A DNA stretch of 64,000 nucleotides, from assembly GCF_032598905.1 (NCBI RefSeq), contig NZ_CP122458.1:868001-932000 (forward strand). The letters run 5' to 3'. The notes below the pieces were generated by a model, which ran no database searches, was not told where the DNA came from, and saw only the letters and a list, made by a program, of their open reading frames with translations. A program made the translations under genes and the position numbers. Source of the DNA: Streptomyces sp. 11x1. Its GTDB lineage: Bacteria; Actinomycetota; Actinomycetes; Streptomycetales; Streptomycetaceae. How positions within the stretch are numbered: the stretch's first letter is position 1; each line of letters starts with the position of its first letter. Shown piece after piece: positions 41,733 through 49,697 of this stretch.

Positions 41733-44504
41733 ATGGACAAGCGGTACGAGGCGTATGCGCTGGCCGACCGACACTTCTACGAGACACCCGACCGGCTGTC
41801 GGCCGGTGACCGCGCCGGCACCACGGCGCCGGGCTACGAGACGGCCGGGCGCGCGGTCCCCGAGGGCTGGCGGGCCGCCCGGATCGGGGACTGGCTGACG
41901 CTGACCCCGGTCGACGACGGCGGGCGGCCCCGTCCCGGGCCCACCCAGGGATGGAAAGTGCACGCCTCCGCCACCCGGGGGAACGCGGACCGCGTCGCGG
42001 CGATCGTGTGGGACTACTGCGTGCCCCGCCGGATCCCGTTCAAGTTCGTGCCGGGCCCTCATCTGCTGCACCTGCGCAACGCGAAGTACGCGGCCCGCGA
42101 CACCAGCGGCAAGTTCGTGACCGTCTACCCGGCCGACGAGGAGCAGCTGCACCTCGTCCTGCGCGAGCTCGGGGCGCTCCTGGAGGGCTTCGAGGGGCCG
42201 TACATCCTCACCGACCTGCGCTGGAACGACGGACCGCTGTACGTCCGTTACGGCGCCTTCGCCCGCTCTTTCGTCGTCGACGAACGCGGCACGCTCGTCC
42301 CGGCCGTCCGCGACGGTTCGGGCACCCTGGTGCCGGACCAGCGCAAGCCGACGTTCCACGTCCCCGACTGGGTGACCCTGCCCGCGTTCCTGGAGCCGCA
42401 GCTGGCGGCACGCAACACGACCACGGTCGGCGAGCTGCCGTACCGCATCGAGAAGGCGCTGCACTTCTCCAACGGCGGCGGCGTGTACGTCGGCACCGAC
42501 ACCCGCGACGGGCGCCGGGTCGTCCTCAAGGAGGGCCGCCCGCACGCCGGGCTGGCCGCCGACGGGGCCGACGCGGTCACCCGGCTGGAGCGGGAGAAGG
42601 CCGCCCTGGAACGGCTGGCCGGCCTGGGGGTCGTGCCCGAGGTCCGCGACTGGTTCACCCTGGGCGACCACCGCTTCCTGGTCATGGACTTCGTCGAGGG
42701 CCGCCCGCTCAACTCCTACGTCGCCGAACGGCACCCTCTGCTCGCCGCCGACCCCGAACCGGGCGCGGTCGCCGCGTACACGGTGTGGGCGTTACGGGTC
42801 CACCAGGCCGTCGAGGAGGCGGTCGAGGCCGTGCACGCACGCGGGATCGTCTTCAACGACCTGCACGTCTTCAACATCATGGTCGCCCCCGACGAGCACT
42901 CGGTGTCGCTGCTGGACTTCGAGGCGGCGGCGCCCGCCGAGGAGAACGGCCGCCAGGTCGTCGCCCACCCCGGATTCCTGGCGCCCCCGGACCGCACGGG
43001 CCCGGACGTCGACCGCTACGCCCTCGCCTGCCTGCGCCTCGCGCTTTTCCTGCCGGTCACCTCGCTGCTGGTGGTGGAGCGGGAGAAGGCCTCGCATCTG
43101 GCGGCGGTGATCGCGGAGCAGTTCCCGCAGGTGCCGCGCGCCTTCCTGGACGAGGCGGTGGCGGAGATCACCCGTGACACCGACCTAGGTATCAGCACCG
43201 GCACCCGCACCCGCACCGGTGCGCCGACGCCCGCACCGGTGGCGCGGACCCGGGCCCCCGCGACCGGGGCTGCCGTGGCGGCCGGTGTGGAGGCCGGCTG
43301 GTCCCTCGCAGAGCCCGGCGACTGGCCCTACAGCCGTGACTCCATGGTCAAGGCGATTTTGGCCTCCGCGACACCGGAGCGCGACGACCGGCTCTTCCCC
43401 GGCGACGTCGCCCAGTTCTCCGACGGCGGCGGTCTCGGGCTGGCGCACGGCGCGGCGGGGGTGCTGTACGCGCTCGCGGAGGTCGGCGCCGAGCGCTACG
43501 AGGAGGGCGAGCGCTGGCTGCTCGACCACACCGACCCGGTGCCGATCGGCACCCCGCTCGGTCTGTACGACGGTCTCGCGGGCGTCGCCCACACCCTGGA
43601 GCGGCTGGGGCACCGGCAGCGGGCCCTGGACCTGGTGGAGCAGGTCCTCGGCGAGCAGTGGCACAAGCTCTCGACCGACCTGCGCGGCGGGCTCGCCGGG
43701 CTCGGTCTGGTCCTCGACGAACTGGCGCGGACGACCGGTGAGTCCGCGCTGCGCGACCACGCGGCACGGGCGGCCGACCTCCTCGTGCACCGTCTCGCCG
43801 AGCCCCGGCCCGCACCGCCCCGCCGCCGAGCCGGCCTGCTGCGCGGCGCGAGCGGACCCGCGCTGTTCCTGCTGCGCCGGTACGAGGCGACGGGCGAGCG
43901 CGCGTGGCTCGACGCGGCGGGCGAGGCGCTGTCGCAGGACCTGCAGTGCCTCGTCGAGCAGAAGAACGGCGGGCTGGCCGTCGACGAGGGGTGGCGGACC
44001 ATGCCGTACCTCGGCGACGGGAGCGTGGGCGTCGCGATGGTGCTCGACGACCACCTGACGGCGTGCGGTCTCACCGACACCGGCACGCCCACCGGCCCAG
44101 GCACGGCCACGAACACGGGCGCAGGCACGGACACGGCCACCGGCACGGGCCCCCTGCCGGACGAGTACGCCCGGGTCCGGGCCGGTGTCCTGACCGCCGC
44201 GACCTATCGCTTCTACGCGCAGCCGGGGCTGTTCGAGGGCCGCGCCGGGATGATCCTGCACCTCGCCCGGTCGGGCGCCCCGCGCGAGCGGCTGGCGGAA
44301 CAGGTCGCCGCCCTCGGCTGGCACTCGATGCCCTACCAGGGACAACTGGCCTTCCCCGGCAGCCACTTGATGCGGCTCTCCACGGACCTCGCCACCGGAA
44401 CGGCGGGGTGCCTGCTGGCACTCGGCGCGGCCCAGGCCGCCGCCGACACCGACGCCACGGCGCACCTTCCGTTCCTGCCGCCGCCGCGACGACGGCCCCA
44501 TTGA
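41733..44504 (+). CDS. amfT: Class III lanthionine synthetase LanKC (AmfT/RamC type)
   Basis: 923 residues. N-terminal phospho-Ser/Thr lyase domain (about 1-240; RRIPFKFVPGPHLLHLRNAK, KFVTVYPADE). Central protein kinase (about 245-500): VVLKEGRPH, catalytic loop GIVFNDLHVFNIMV and metal motif LLDFEAA. C-terminal LanC-like cyclase (about 520-920): GLYDGLAGVAH, GLLRGASGPALFLLRR; the zinc-binding Cys-Cys-His set of class I/II LanC is not seen, as usual for RamC-type enzymes. It phosphorylates and dehydrates Ser/Thr of the precursor encoded next and forms (methyl)lanthionine or labionin rings. A Thr/Gly-rich insert (about 788-808) interrupts the cyclase. Confidence 0.95.
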   Translation: MDKRYEAYALADRHFYETPDRLSAGDRAGTTAPGYETAGRAVPEGWRAARIGDWLTLTPVDDGGRPRPGPTQGWKVHASATRGNADRVAAIVWDYCVPRRIPFKFVPGPHLLHLRNAKYAARDTSGKFVTVYPADEEQLHLVLRELGALLEGFEGPYILTDLRWNDGPLYVRYGAFARSFVVDERGTLVPAVRDGSGTLVPDQRKPTFHVPDWVTLPAFLEPQLAARNTTTVGELPYRIEKALHFSNGGGVYVGTDTRDGRRVVLKEGRPHAGLAADGADAVTRLEREKAALERLAGLGVVPEVRDWFTLGDHRFLVMDFVEGRPLNSYVAERHPLLAADPEPGAVAAYTVWALRVHQAVEEAVEAVHARGIVFNDLHVFNIMVAPDEHSVSLLDFEAAAPAEENGRQVVAHPGFLAPPDRTGPDVDRYALACLRLALFLPVTSLLVVEREKASHLAAVIAEQFPQVPRAFLDEAVAEITRDTDLGISTGTRTRTGAPTPAPVARTRAPATGAAVAAGVEAGWSLAEPGDWPYSRDSMVKAILASATPERDDRLFPGDVAQFSDGGGLGLAHGAAGVLYALAEVGAERYEEGERWLLDHTDPVPIGTPLGLYDGLAGVAHTLERLGHRQRALDLVEQVLGEQWHKLSTDLRGGLAGLGLVLDELARTTGESALRDHAARAADLLVHRLAEPRPAPPRRRAGLLRGASGPALFLLRRYEATGERAWLDAAGEALSQDLQCLVEQKNGGLAVDEGWRTMPYLGDGSVGVAMVLDDHLTACGLTDTGTPTGPGTATNTGAGTDTATGTGPLPDEYARVRAGVLTAATYRFYAQPGLFEGRAGMILHLARSGAPRERLAEQVAALGWHSMPYQGQLAFPGSHLMRLSTDLATGTAGCLLALGAAQAAADTDATAHLPFLPPPRRRPH

Positions 44505-44591
44505 CGCGGCTTCGCCGTCCGGCGGAGTCGTGACGCACCACCCCGTCCCCACAAGGGCCCGTTCGCGGGCCATCGATCGAAAGGAATCGAC

Positions 44592-44708
44592 ATGGCACTT
44601 CTCGACCTGCAGACGATGGAAGCCGACGAGACGACCGGCACCGGCGGCCCCAGCTCCCTGAGCGTGCTGTCCTGTGTGAGCGCGGCCAGCATCACGCTCT
44701 GCCTCTGA
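44592..44708 (+). CDS. amfS: SapB-like class III lanthipeptide precursor (38 aa)
   Basis: A short frame between LanKC and the transporters. The ATG has AAGGAA six bases upstream. The leader begins MALLDLQTMEADE, which carries the L-L-D-L-Q element recognised by class III synthetases. The core, from about residue 21, is SSLSVLSC followed by VSAASITLCL: two SxxSxxxC motifs, one per expected ring (lanthionine or labionin), as in SapB and AmfS. The second motif has Thr beside the ring. SapB-type peptides are surfactants that let aerial hyphae leave the aqueous surface. Confidence 0.93.
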   Translation: MALLDLQTMEADETTGTGGPSSLSVLSCVSAASITLCL

Positions 44709-44789
44709 TCCGAGCGGGGCGTCCCGGCCACCCTGGGCGCCCGTCGGACCGGCACGGCGGCTGAGCCGCGCCGACGGCTCCGGACGGCT

Positions 44790-44814
44790 CCTCTCCCCAC
44801 TGTCCGGGGAGGGG
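44790..44814 (+). terminator. Hairpin between amfS and the transporter genes (attenuator-like)
   Basis: CCTCTCCCC and GGGGAGGGG form a nine-pair stem (one G-T pair) with the loop ACTGTCC. Position just after the precursor gene suggests partial termination, giving more precursor mRNA than transporter mRNA, as known in ram-type operons. Confidence 0.55.
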
Positions 44815-44825
44815 CCTTCCGGAGC

Positions 44826-44892
44826 TCATCCGTCCGTCCTCCATCCATCCGTCCTCCATCCGTCTTTCCTTCATCCGGCCGTTCATCCGGTC
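44826..44892 (+). repeat. Pyrimidine-rich CATCC repeat in the amfB leader
   Basis: CATCC occurs six times in about 65 bases, several in the unit CATCCGTCCTC. The stretch is almost purine-free apart from the periodic A and G. It is untranslated sequence between the hairpin and the start of the first transporter gene. Function unknown. Confidence 0.6.
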
Positions 44893-44911
44893 GTCCCACG
44901 TCAGGACGGGT

Positions 44912-46714
44912 ATGACGACCCTCACCGAAGGCGGTGCCCGCGGCCCGGCGGCCGTGTCCGTCCCCCTGCTGCGTTCGACCGTCCGGCACTCCGGCCCCCG
45001 TTGTACGGCCCTGGCGCTCGTGTCCATGGCCGCGACGGGGGCGAACCTGTTGCTGCCGGTCGCGCTGGGCCGGGCCCTGGACCTGCTGCTGGCGGGCGAC
45101 CCGGACGGCTCGGCCTGGGTGCTGCGGTGCGCGGCGCTCGTCCTCGCGGCGGCCGTCCTCGACGCGGTCGAGACCGTGCTCGGCGGCACCACGAACGCCC
45201 GGGCGGCCGCATGGCTGCGCCACCGACTCGTCCGGCACCTCCTGGCCGTGGGGCCACGGGCCGGCTCCCGGTTCGGCCCGGGGGACCTGGTGGCCCGGCT
45301 CGTCGGGAACGCGGCCCAGGCGGGCACGGCCCCCGCGACCGGCGCCGCGCTCGTCGCCGCGCTCGCCGGGCCCCTGGGCGCGGTGGTGGCCCTCGCGCTG
45401 ATCGACCCGAGGCTCGCGGCGGTCTTCCTGGTCGGCGCCCCGCCGCTCGCCCTGGTACTGCGTGCCCTCGCGCGGGACTCCTCCGACTGCGCGGCGCGCT
45501 ACCAGCGGGCCCAGGGCCGTATCGCGGGGGGTCTGGCCGAGGCCGTCGCCGGACACCGCACGATCGCGGCCGCCGGAACGGCCGACCGCACGATCTCCCG
45601 TGTCCTGCGCCCACTGCCCGAACTCTCCCGCCAAGGGCACCGCATGTGGCACGTCCAGGGTCGCGCCGCCGCCCGCGCGGCCACCGTGGCCCCGCTCCTG
45701 CAGCTCGCCGTCGTGGCCGGTGCCGGGGTCCTGCTCACCCGACAGCACCTGTCCGTGGGCGAGTTGCTGGCCGCGTCCCGCTACGCCGTGCTGGCCGCGG
45801 GCGTCGGCGTCCTGGTCGGGCAGCTCTCGGGCCTGGTCCGCGCGCGGACGGCGGCCCGGCGCCTGGACGAGATACGGAGCGAGCCCGCGACCGAGTACGG
45901 GACGCGCGCGCTGCCGCCCGGCGGGACGGGGCGGCTGGAGCTGCGCTCCGTGACCGTCCGCCGGGGTGGGCGTGCCGTGCTGGACCACGTCGATCTGGTG
46001 GTGCCGGGCGGTGCCACGTTCGCCGTCGTGGGCCGGTCCGGTGCGGGCAAGTCACTGCTCGCGGCGGTGGCCGGGCGGCTGACGGATCCGGACGACGGAG
46101 AGGTGCTGCTCGACGGGGTACCCCTGCCGGAGTTGGACCGCCGTGAGCTGCGCCGGGCGGTCGTCCACGCCTTCGAACGCCCGGCCCTGCTGGGTGGGTC
46201 GGTGGAGGACACCATCGCCTTCGGCGCCGGCCGCCCCTCCCCCGCCCGGATCCGGGGGGCCGCCCGCGCCGCGCACGCCGACGGTTTCGTCCGCCGTCTT
46301 CCCGACGGCTACGCCACGCCCTGTGCCGACGCCCCGTTGTCCGGTGGTGAGGCCCAACGCCTGGGCCTGGCCCGCGCGTTCGCCCGCGAGTGTCATCTCC
46401 TCGTGCTCGACGACGCCCTCTCCAGCCTGGACACCCTCACCGAGCACGACATCACCGACGCGCTTCTTCGCCCCACGAACGGTGGCAGCCGGCTGCTCGT
46501 CGCCCACCGCGTCACCACGGCCGCCCGCGCGGACACCGTGGTGTGGCTGGAGAAGGGGAGAGTGCGGGCGGTGGGACCGCACACGGAGCTGTGGCGCACC
46601 ACGGAGTACCGGGAACTGTTCGGAACACGGGCCCCGACCGACAAGGACCGGGGCGACACCGCGGCTCACGACGACACCTCGGCGCAGGGCGCGCCGGGCG
46701 GAGGGGGCCGGTGA
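44912..46714 (+). CDS. amfB: ABC exporter of the lanthipeptide cluster (AmfB/RamA-like)
   Basis: 600 residues. Six predicted membrane segments (about 25-310) then the ATPase: Walker A GRSGAGKS, signature LSGGEAQRLGLARAFA, Walker B HLLVLDDALSSLD and H-switch LLVAHRVTT. It has no C39 peptidase domain, so it does not cleave the leader. It overlaps the next transporter gene by four bases (GTGA), implying equal production and a heterodimer that exports the modified precursor. Confidence 0.92.
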   Translation: MTTLTEGGARGPAAVSVPLLRSTVRHSGPRCTALALVSMAATGANLLLPVALGRALDLLLAGDPDGSAWVLRCAALVLAAAVLDAVETVLGGTTNARAAAWLRHRLVRHLLAVGPRAGSRFGPGDLVARLVGNAAQAGTAPATGAALVAALAGPLGAVVALALIDPRLAAVFLVGAPPLALVLRALARDSSDCAARYQRAQGRIAGGLAEAVAGHRTIAAAGTADRTISRVLRPLPELSRQGHRMWHVQGRAAARAATVAPLLQLAVVAGAGVLLTRQHLSVGELLAASRYAVLAAGVGVLVGQLSGLVRARTAARRLDEIRSEPATEYGTRALPPGGTGRLELRSVTVRRGGRAVLDHVDLVVPGGATFAVVGRSGAGKSLLAAVAGRLTDPDDGEVLLDGVPLPELDRRELRRAVVHAFERPALLGGSVEDTIAFGAGRPSPARIRGAARAAHADGFVRRLPDGYATPCADAPLSGGEAQRLGLARAFARECHLLVLDDALSSLDTLTEHDITDALLRPTNGGSRLLVAHRVTTAARADTVVWLEKGRVRAVGPHTELWRTTEYRELFGTRAPTDKDRGDTAAHDDTSAQGAPGGGGR

Positions 46715-48975
46715 AGAAGACCGAGGGAGGACGAGGGCCCGCCGGGGGCCCCGGAACCGGCGCGCGGCGCCCCCGGCACGATGGCGGCACGAACCAAGCC
46801 GGGCATGTCGACGAAGCGACGAAGCCCGGCCCGGCGACCGAGACCACCCGAACCAGGCCCGGCACCGACATCACCCGAACCAGGCCCGCCGACGGAACGA
46901 CCGGGACCGGGCCCGCCACCGGCACAACCCGAACCGGGCACGAAGGCGGACCGGCGGGGGCCAGGCTCACCGCCCGCGCGACGGGGACCGGGCCGCGGGA
47001 GACCGGGCACGCCGTCGGGGCGGCGCGACCGTACGTCGATCCGCCGGGGCTCATCCGCCGGGGTCTCCGGTTTCTTCGGCGGCGGGGGTGGGTCGTCGTG
47101 CGGCTGGTGCTGTGGTCCGTGCTGGAGACGGGGCAGACCTTTCTCATGGGGTACGCCCTCGCGCGAGCCCTCGACGACGGTTTCCTCGCGGGGCGGGCGG
47201 GCGTCGGCCTGGGCTGGCTCGGGGCCGCAGCCGGGGCGGTGGTGCTCGGGGCGCTGGGCACCTGGCGGGTGTACGCGTGCGTGGCGGGGCTCGTGGAAGC
47301 GTTGCGGGACCGGCTGGTGCGCGGGGTGGTCGACCGGGGGGTCCGGGAGGCGGACGGTGGGGCCCTGTCGGGGCTGACCCAGCAGGTGGAGATCGCCCGG
47401 GACACCTTCGCCGGACTCGTCATGGTGTCCCGCTCGTTCCTGTTCACCTCCGCCGGGGCGCTCGTCGGCCTCTTCTCGCTGGCCCCGCCGCTGCTGCTGG
47501 TCGTCGGCCCCCCGCTGGTCACCGGCGTGACCCTCTTCCTGGTGACGCTCAGGCCCCTGGCCCGCCGCCAGGAGCGCTTCCTGGTCGCCGACGAAGCCCT
47601 CGCCGACCGGCTCGGCGCCGTCTGCCCGGGGCTGCGGGACATCACGGCGGCCGGCGCGGAGGACACGGTCGCCGCCGACACCGGCCGGTGCGTCGACGCG
47701 GAGTTCCGGGCCGCGCGCTCCCTGGCCCGCTGGGGCGTCGCACGGGTCGCCTCCCTCGCGATCGGTGGCCAACTGCCCGTCGTACTGCTCCTGGTGGCCA
47801 CCCCTCGGCTCCTGGACCAGGGGGTGACGCCGGGCGCCCTGATCGGCGCCCTCGCCTACGTCACCCAGTCCCTCCTCCCCGCCCTGCAGAACCTGGTCCA
47901 CGGCCTGGGCACCAGCGGCTCCCGACTCGCGGTGGTGCTCCGCAGACTGGCCCCGGCACCCGCCCCTCGGCCCCCGGAGGACACCCCGCGGCCCTCGACG
48001 CGCACCCCGTCGCCGACGCACTCCACCGTCCCCGGCGACGCCGCCGACCACGCGGCCGGCCCGCACGAGGCGGCCTCCGACGACGCCCTCTCCCTCGCCT
48101 CCGTCACCTTCGCCTACGGCTCCTCCGGCACCCCCGTCCTCGACGGCCTCGACCTCCGCCTCCCCCACGGCACGCACCTGGCCGTCGTCGGCCCCAGCGG
48201 CGTCGGCAAGTCCACGCTCACCGGGATCGTCGCCGGTCTCCTGCGCCCCCGGCACGGCACCGTCCACTTGTGTGGGCGGCCGGTACCCGGCGCCACATCC
48301 CGCGCACACCGGGTGCTCATCCCGCAGGAGGCGTACGTCTTCGGGGGATCCCTCGCGGAAAACCTCGGCGAGCTACGGCCGAAACCCGTGCCCGAGGACG
48401 AGTTGTGGGCCGCCGCGGAGGCCGTGGGGCTCACCGAGGTGATGGTCCGGCTGGGCGGCCCGGCCGGAGAGGTCGACCCGGGCGCGCTGTCCGCCGGGGA
48501 GCGGCAACTCGTCGCGCTGGCGCGGGCGTACCTGTCGTACGCGGAGGTCGTGATCCTCGACGAGGCGACCTGTCACCTGGACGCGGAGGCGGAGGAACGC
48601 GCGGAGCGGGCCTTCGCGAGGCGGCCGGGCACGACCCTCGTGGTCGTCGCGCACCGCCTCAGCTCGGCCCGCCGCGCGGACCGGGTGCTGGTCATGGACG
48701 GACGGTCCGTCGCGTACGGGGACCATGACGGACTCCTGGCCCGCTCACCGCTGTACCGGGACCTGGTCGGTGCCTGGTCCCCGGTTCTTACGCCGGTGAG
48801 CTCCTCCGGCGTTTCAGAGCCACCCCTCCCCCTGCGAGATCCTGATCGCGTCGATCCTGTTGCGCGCCCCCGTCTTGCGGGTGATCGCGGCCATGTAGTT
48901 GCGCACGGTCCCGTGGGAGAGGTGCAGGCTGCCGGCGATCTCCGCGACGGAGGCACCCTCGGCAGCCAGGGATAA
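46711..48975 (+). CDS. amfA: Second ABC exporter of the lanthipeptide cluster (AmfA/RamB-like)
   Basis: 754 residues from a GTG that overlaps amfB. Unusual N-terminus: about 105 residues of low-complexity Thr/Gly/Pro/Arg sequence with repeats such as TRTRPGT before the first membrane segment (RGWVVVRLVLWSVLETGQ). The ATPase has Walker A GPSGVGKST, signature LSAGERQLVALARAYL (A instead of G) and Walker B VVILDEATCHLD. After SPLYRDLVGAW, where this family normally ends, the frame stays open for some 65 codons opposite the response regulator gene, so the last part may be non-functional or a 3' stop was lost. Confidence 0.88.
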   Translation: MKKTEGGRGPAGGPGTGARRPRHDGGTNQAGHVDEATKPGPATETTRTRPGTDITRTRPADGTTGTGPATGTTRTGHEGGPAGARLTARATGTGPRETGHAVGAARPYVDPPGLIRRGLRFLRRRGWVVVRLVLWSVLETGQTFLMGYALARALDDGFLAGRAGVGLGWLGAAAGAVVLGALGTWRVYACVAGLVEALRDRLVRGVVDRGVREADGGALSGLTQQVEIARDTFAGLVMVSRSFLFTSAGALVGLFSLAPPLLLVVGPPLVTGVTLFLVTLRPLARRQERFLVADEALADRLGAVCPGLRDITAAGAEDTVAADTGRCVDAEFRAARSLARWGVARVASLAIGGQLPVVLLLVATPRLLDQGVTPGALIGALAYVTQSLLPALQNLVHGLGTSGSRLAVVLRRLAPAPAPRPPEDTPRPSTRTPSPTHSTVPGDAADHAAGPHEAASDDALSLASVTFAYGSSGTPVLDGLDLRLPHGTHLAVVGPSGVGKSTLTGIVAGLLRPRHGTVHLCGRPVPGATSRAHRVLIPQEAYVFGGSLAENLGELRPKPVPEDELWAAAEAVGLTEVMVRLGGPAGEVDPGALSAGERQLVALARAYLSYAEVVILDEATCHLDAEAEERAERAFARRPGTTLVVVAHRLSSARRADRVLVMDGRSVAYGDHDGLLARSPLYRDLVGAWSPVLTPVSSSGVSEPPLPLRDPDRVDPVARPRLAGDRGHVVAHGPVGEVQAAGDLRDGGTLGSQG

Positions 48976-49416
48976 CACGCTCAACTCCCGCCGTGTCAGC
49001 GGCATCTCGGCGGCCTTGAGGAAGCCGAAGCCGAGGGAGTCGTCGACGAAGCGTCTCCCCCGGGCGACCTCGCGGATCGCGGACACCAGCCGCTGCGGGG
49101 AGCCCTCCTTGTCCACGTAGCCGAGGGCACCTGCCTCCGCCGCGCGCTTGAGCAGGCCGGGTCTGCCCGCGTGCGCGAGGACCAGCAGACCGGGGGCCGG
49201 GCCGCCCGCGCCGCGCAGATCGGCGAGCGGCGGGATGCCGACCGCGTCCGCGCAGTCCAGGTCCGCGGCGCAGACCTCGGGCCGCAGGGTCCGCACCCGC
49301 CCCGGCGCGGCGCGCCAGGACGCGTGGAACACCGTCAGGTCGGGTTCCCGGCGGAGCCACTCCGCCAGCACCGATCTGACCAGACACTCGTCATGCACGA
49401 GAAGTACCCGGATCAC
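48814..49416 (-). CDS. amfR: LuxR-type response regulator (AmfR/RamR-like)
   Basis: 200 residues from a GTG with GGAGG seven bases upstream. Receiver-like domain: VIRVLLVHDECLVRSVLAEW, presumed phospho-acceptor region VCAADLDCADA, and GYVDKEGS with the conserved Lys. The acidic pocket (HDE) and phosphorylation loop are non-standard. C-terminal HTH: LTRRELSVLSLAAEGASVAE and HLSHGTVRNYMAAITRKTG. It is convergent with amfA and overlaps its 3' end by about 160 bases. Homologues activate the amf/ram operon; the GTGAC repeats upstream of LanKC are candidate targets. Confidence 0.92.
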   Translation of the reverse strand: MIRVLLVHDECLVRSVLAEWLRREPDLTVFHASWRAAPGRVRTLRPEVCAADLDCADAVGIPPLADLRGAGGPAPGLLVLAHAGRPGLLKRAAEAGALGYVDKEGSPQRLVSAIREVARGRRFVDDSLGFGFLKAAEMPLTRRELSVLSLAAEGASVAEIAGSLHLSHGTVRNYMAAITRKTGARNRIDAIRISQGEGWL

Positions 49417-49697
49417 GTTCGCCCCTCCGCCTGCCGGCCACTGATGTCCTCCGCTCAGCGCGTGCCCATTGTTGGCGCCCCCCACCACGCCCGGGCGCGA
49501 AGAACCAGCCATCGGGGTGCGTGGGGGCGCACTGGCGGCGCCCGTGCGCGATGCCGCGCATCAGCGCGGGGGCATGGCGTGGGCGAGAGGGGGTACGGCG
49601 GAGGGTCCGCGGCCGCCGCTCGCCGTGCGCGGGCGGCCCTCAGGGAGGAGCCTTGACCCTGGGGTCAGTCGCACGATCGTGCGAGGAGGTGGTCGGC

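Noticed and set aside
41469..42734. Upstream extension of the SpoIIE phosphatase to 1297 residues
   Set aside because: The extra part is antisense to the LanKC N-terminus, has shadow-like composition, and lies beyond the GTG that directly precedes the sensor domain.
44826..44892. CATCC repeats as a CRISPR-like array
   Set aside because: The units are only 5-15 bases, with no spacers of constant length and no cas genes.
46143..48728. Second long frame overlapping both amf transporters
   Set aside because: It is Arg/Pro-rich without domains, while the overlapping frames contain complete Walker and signature motifs.
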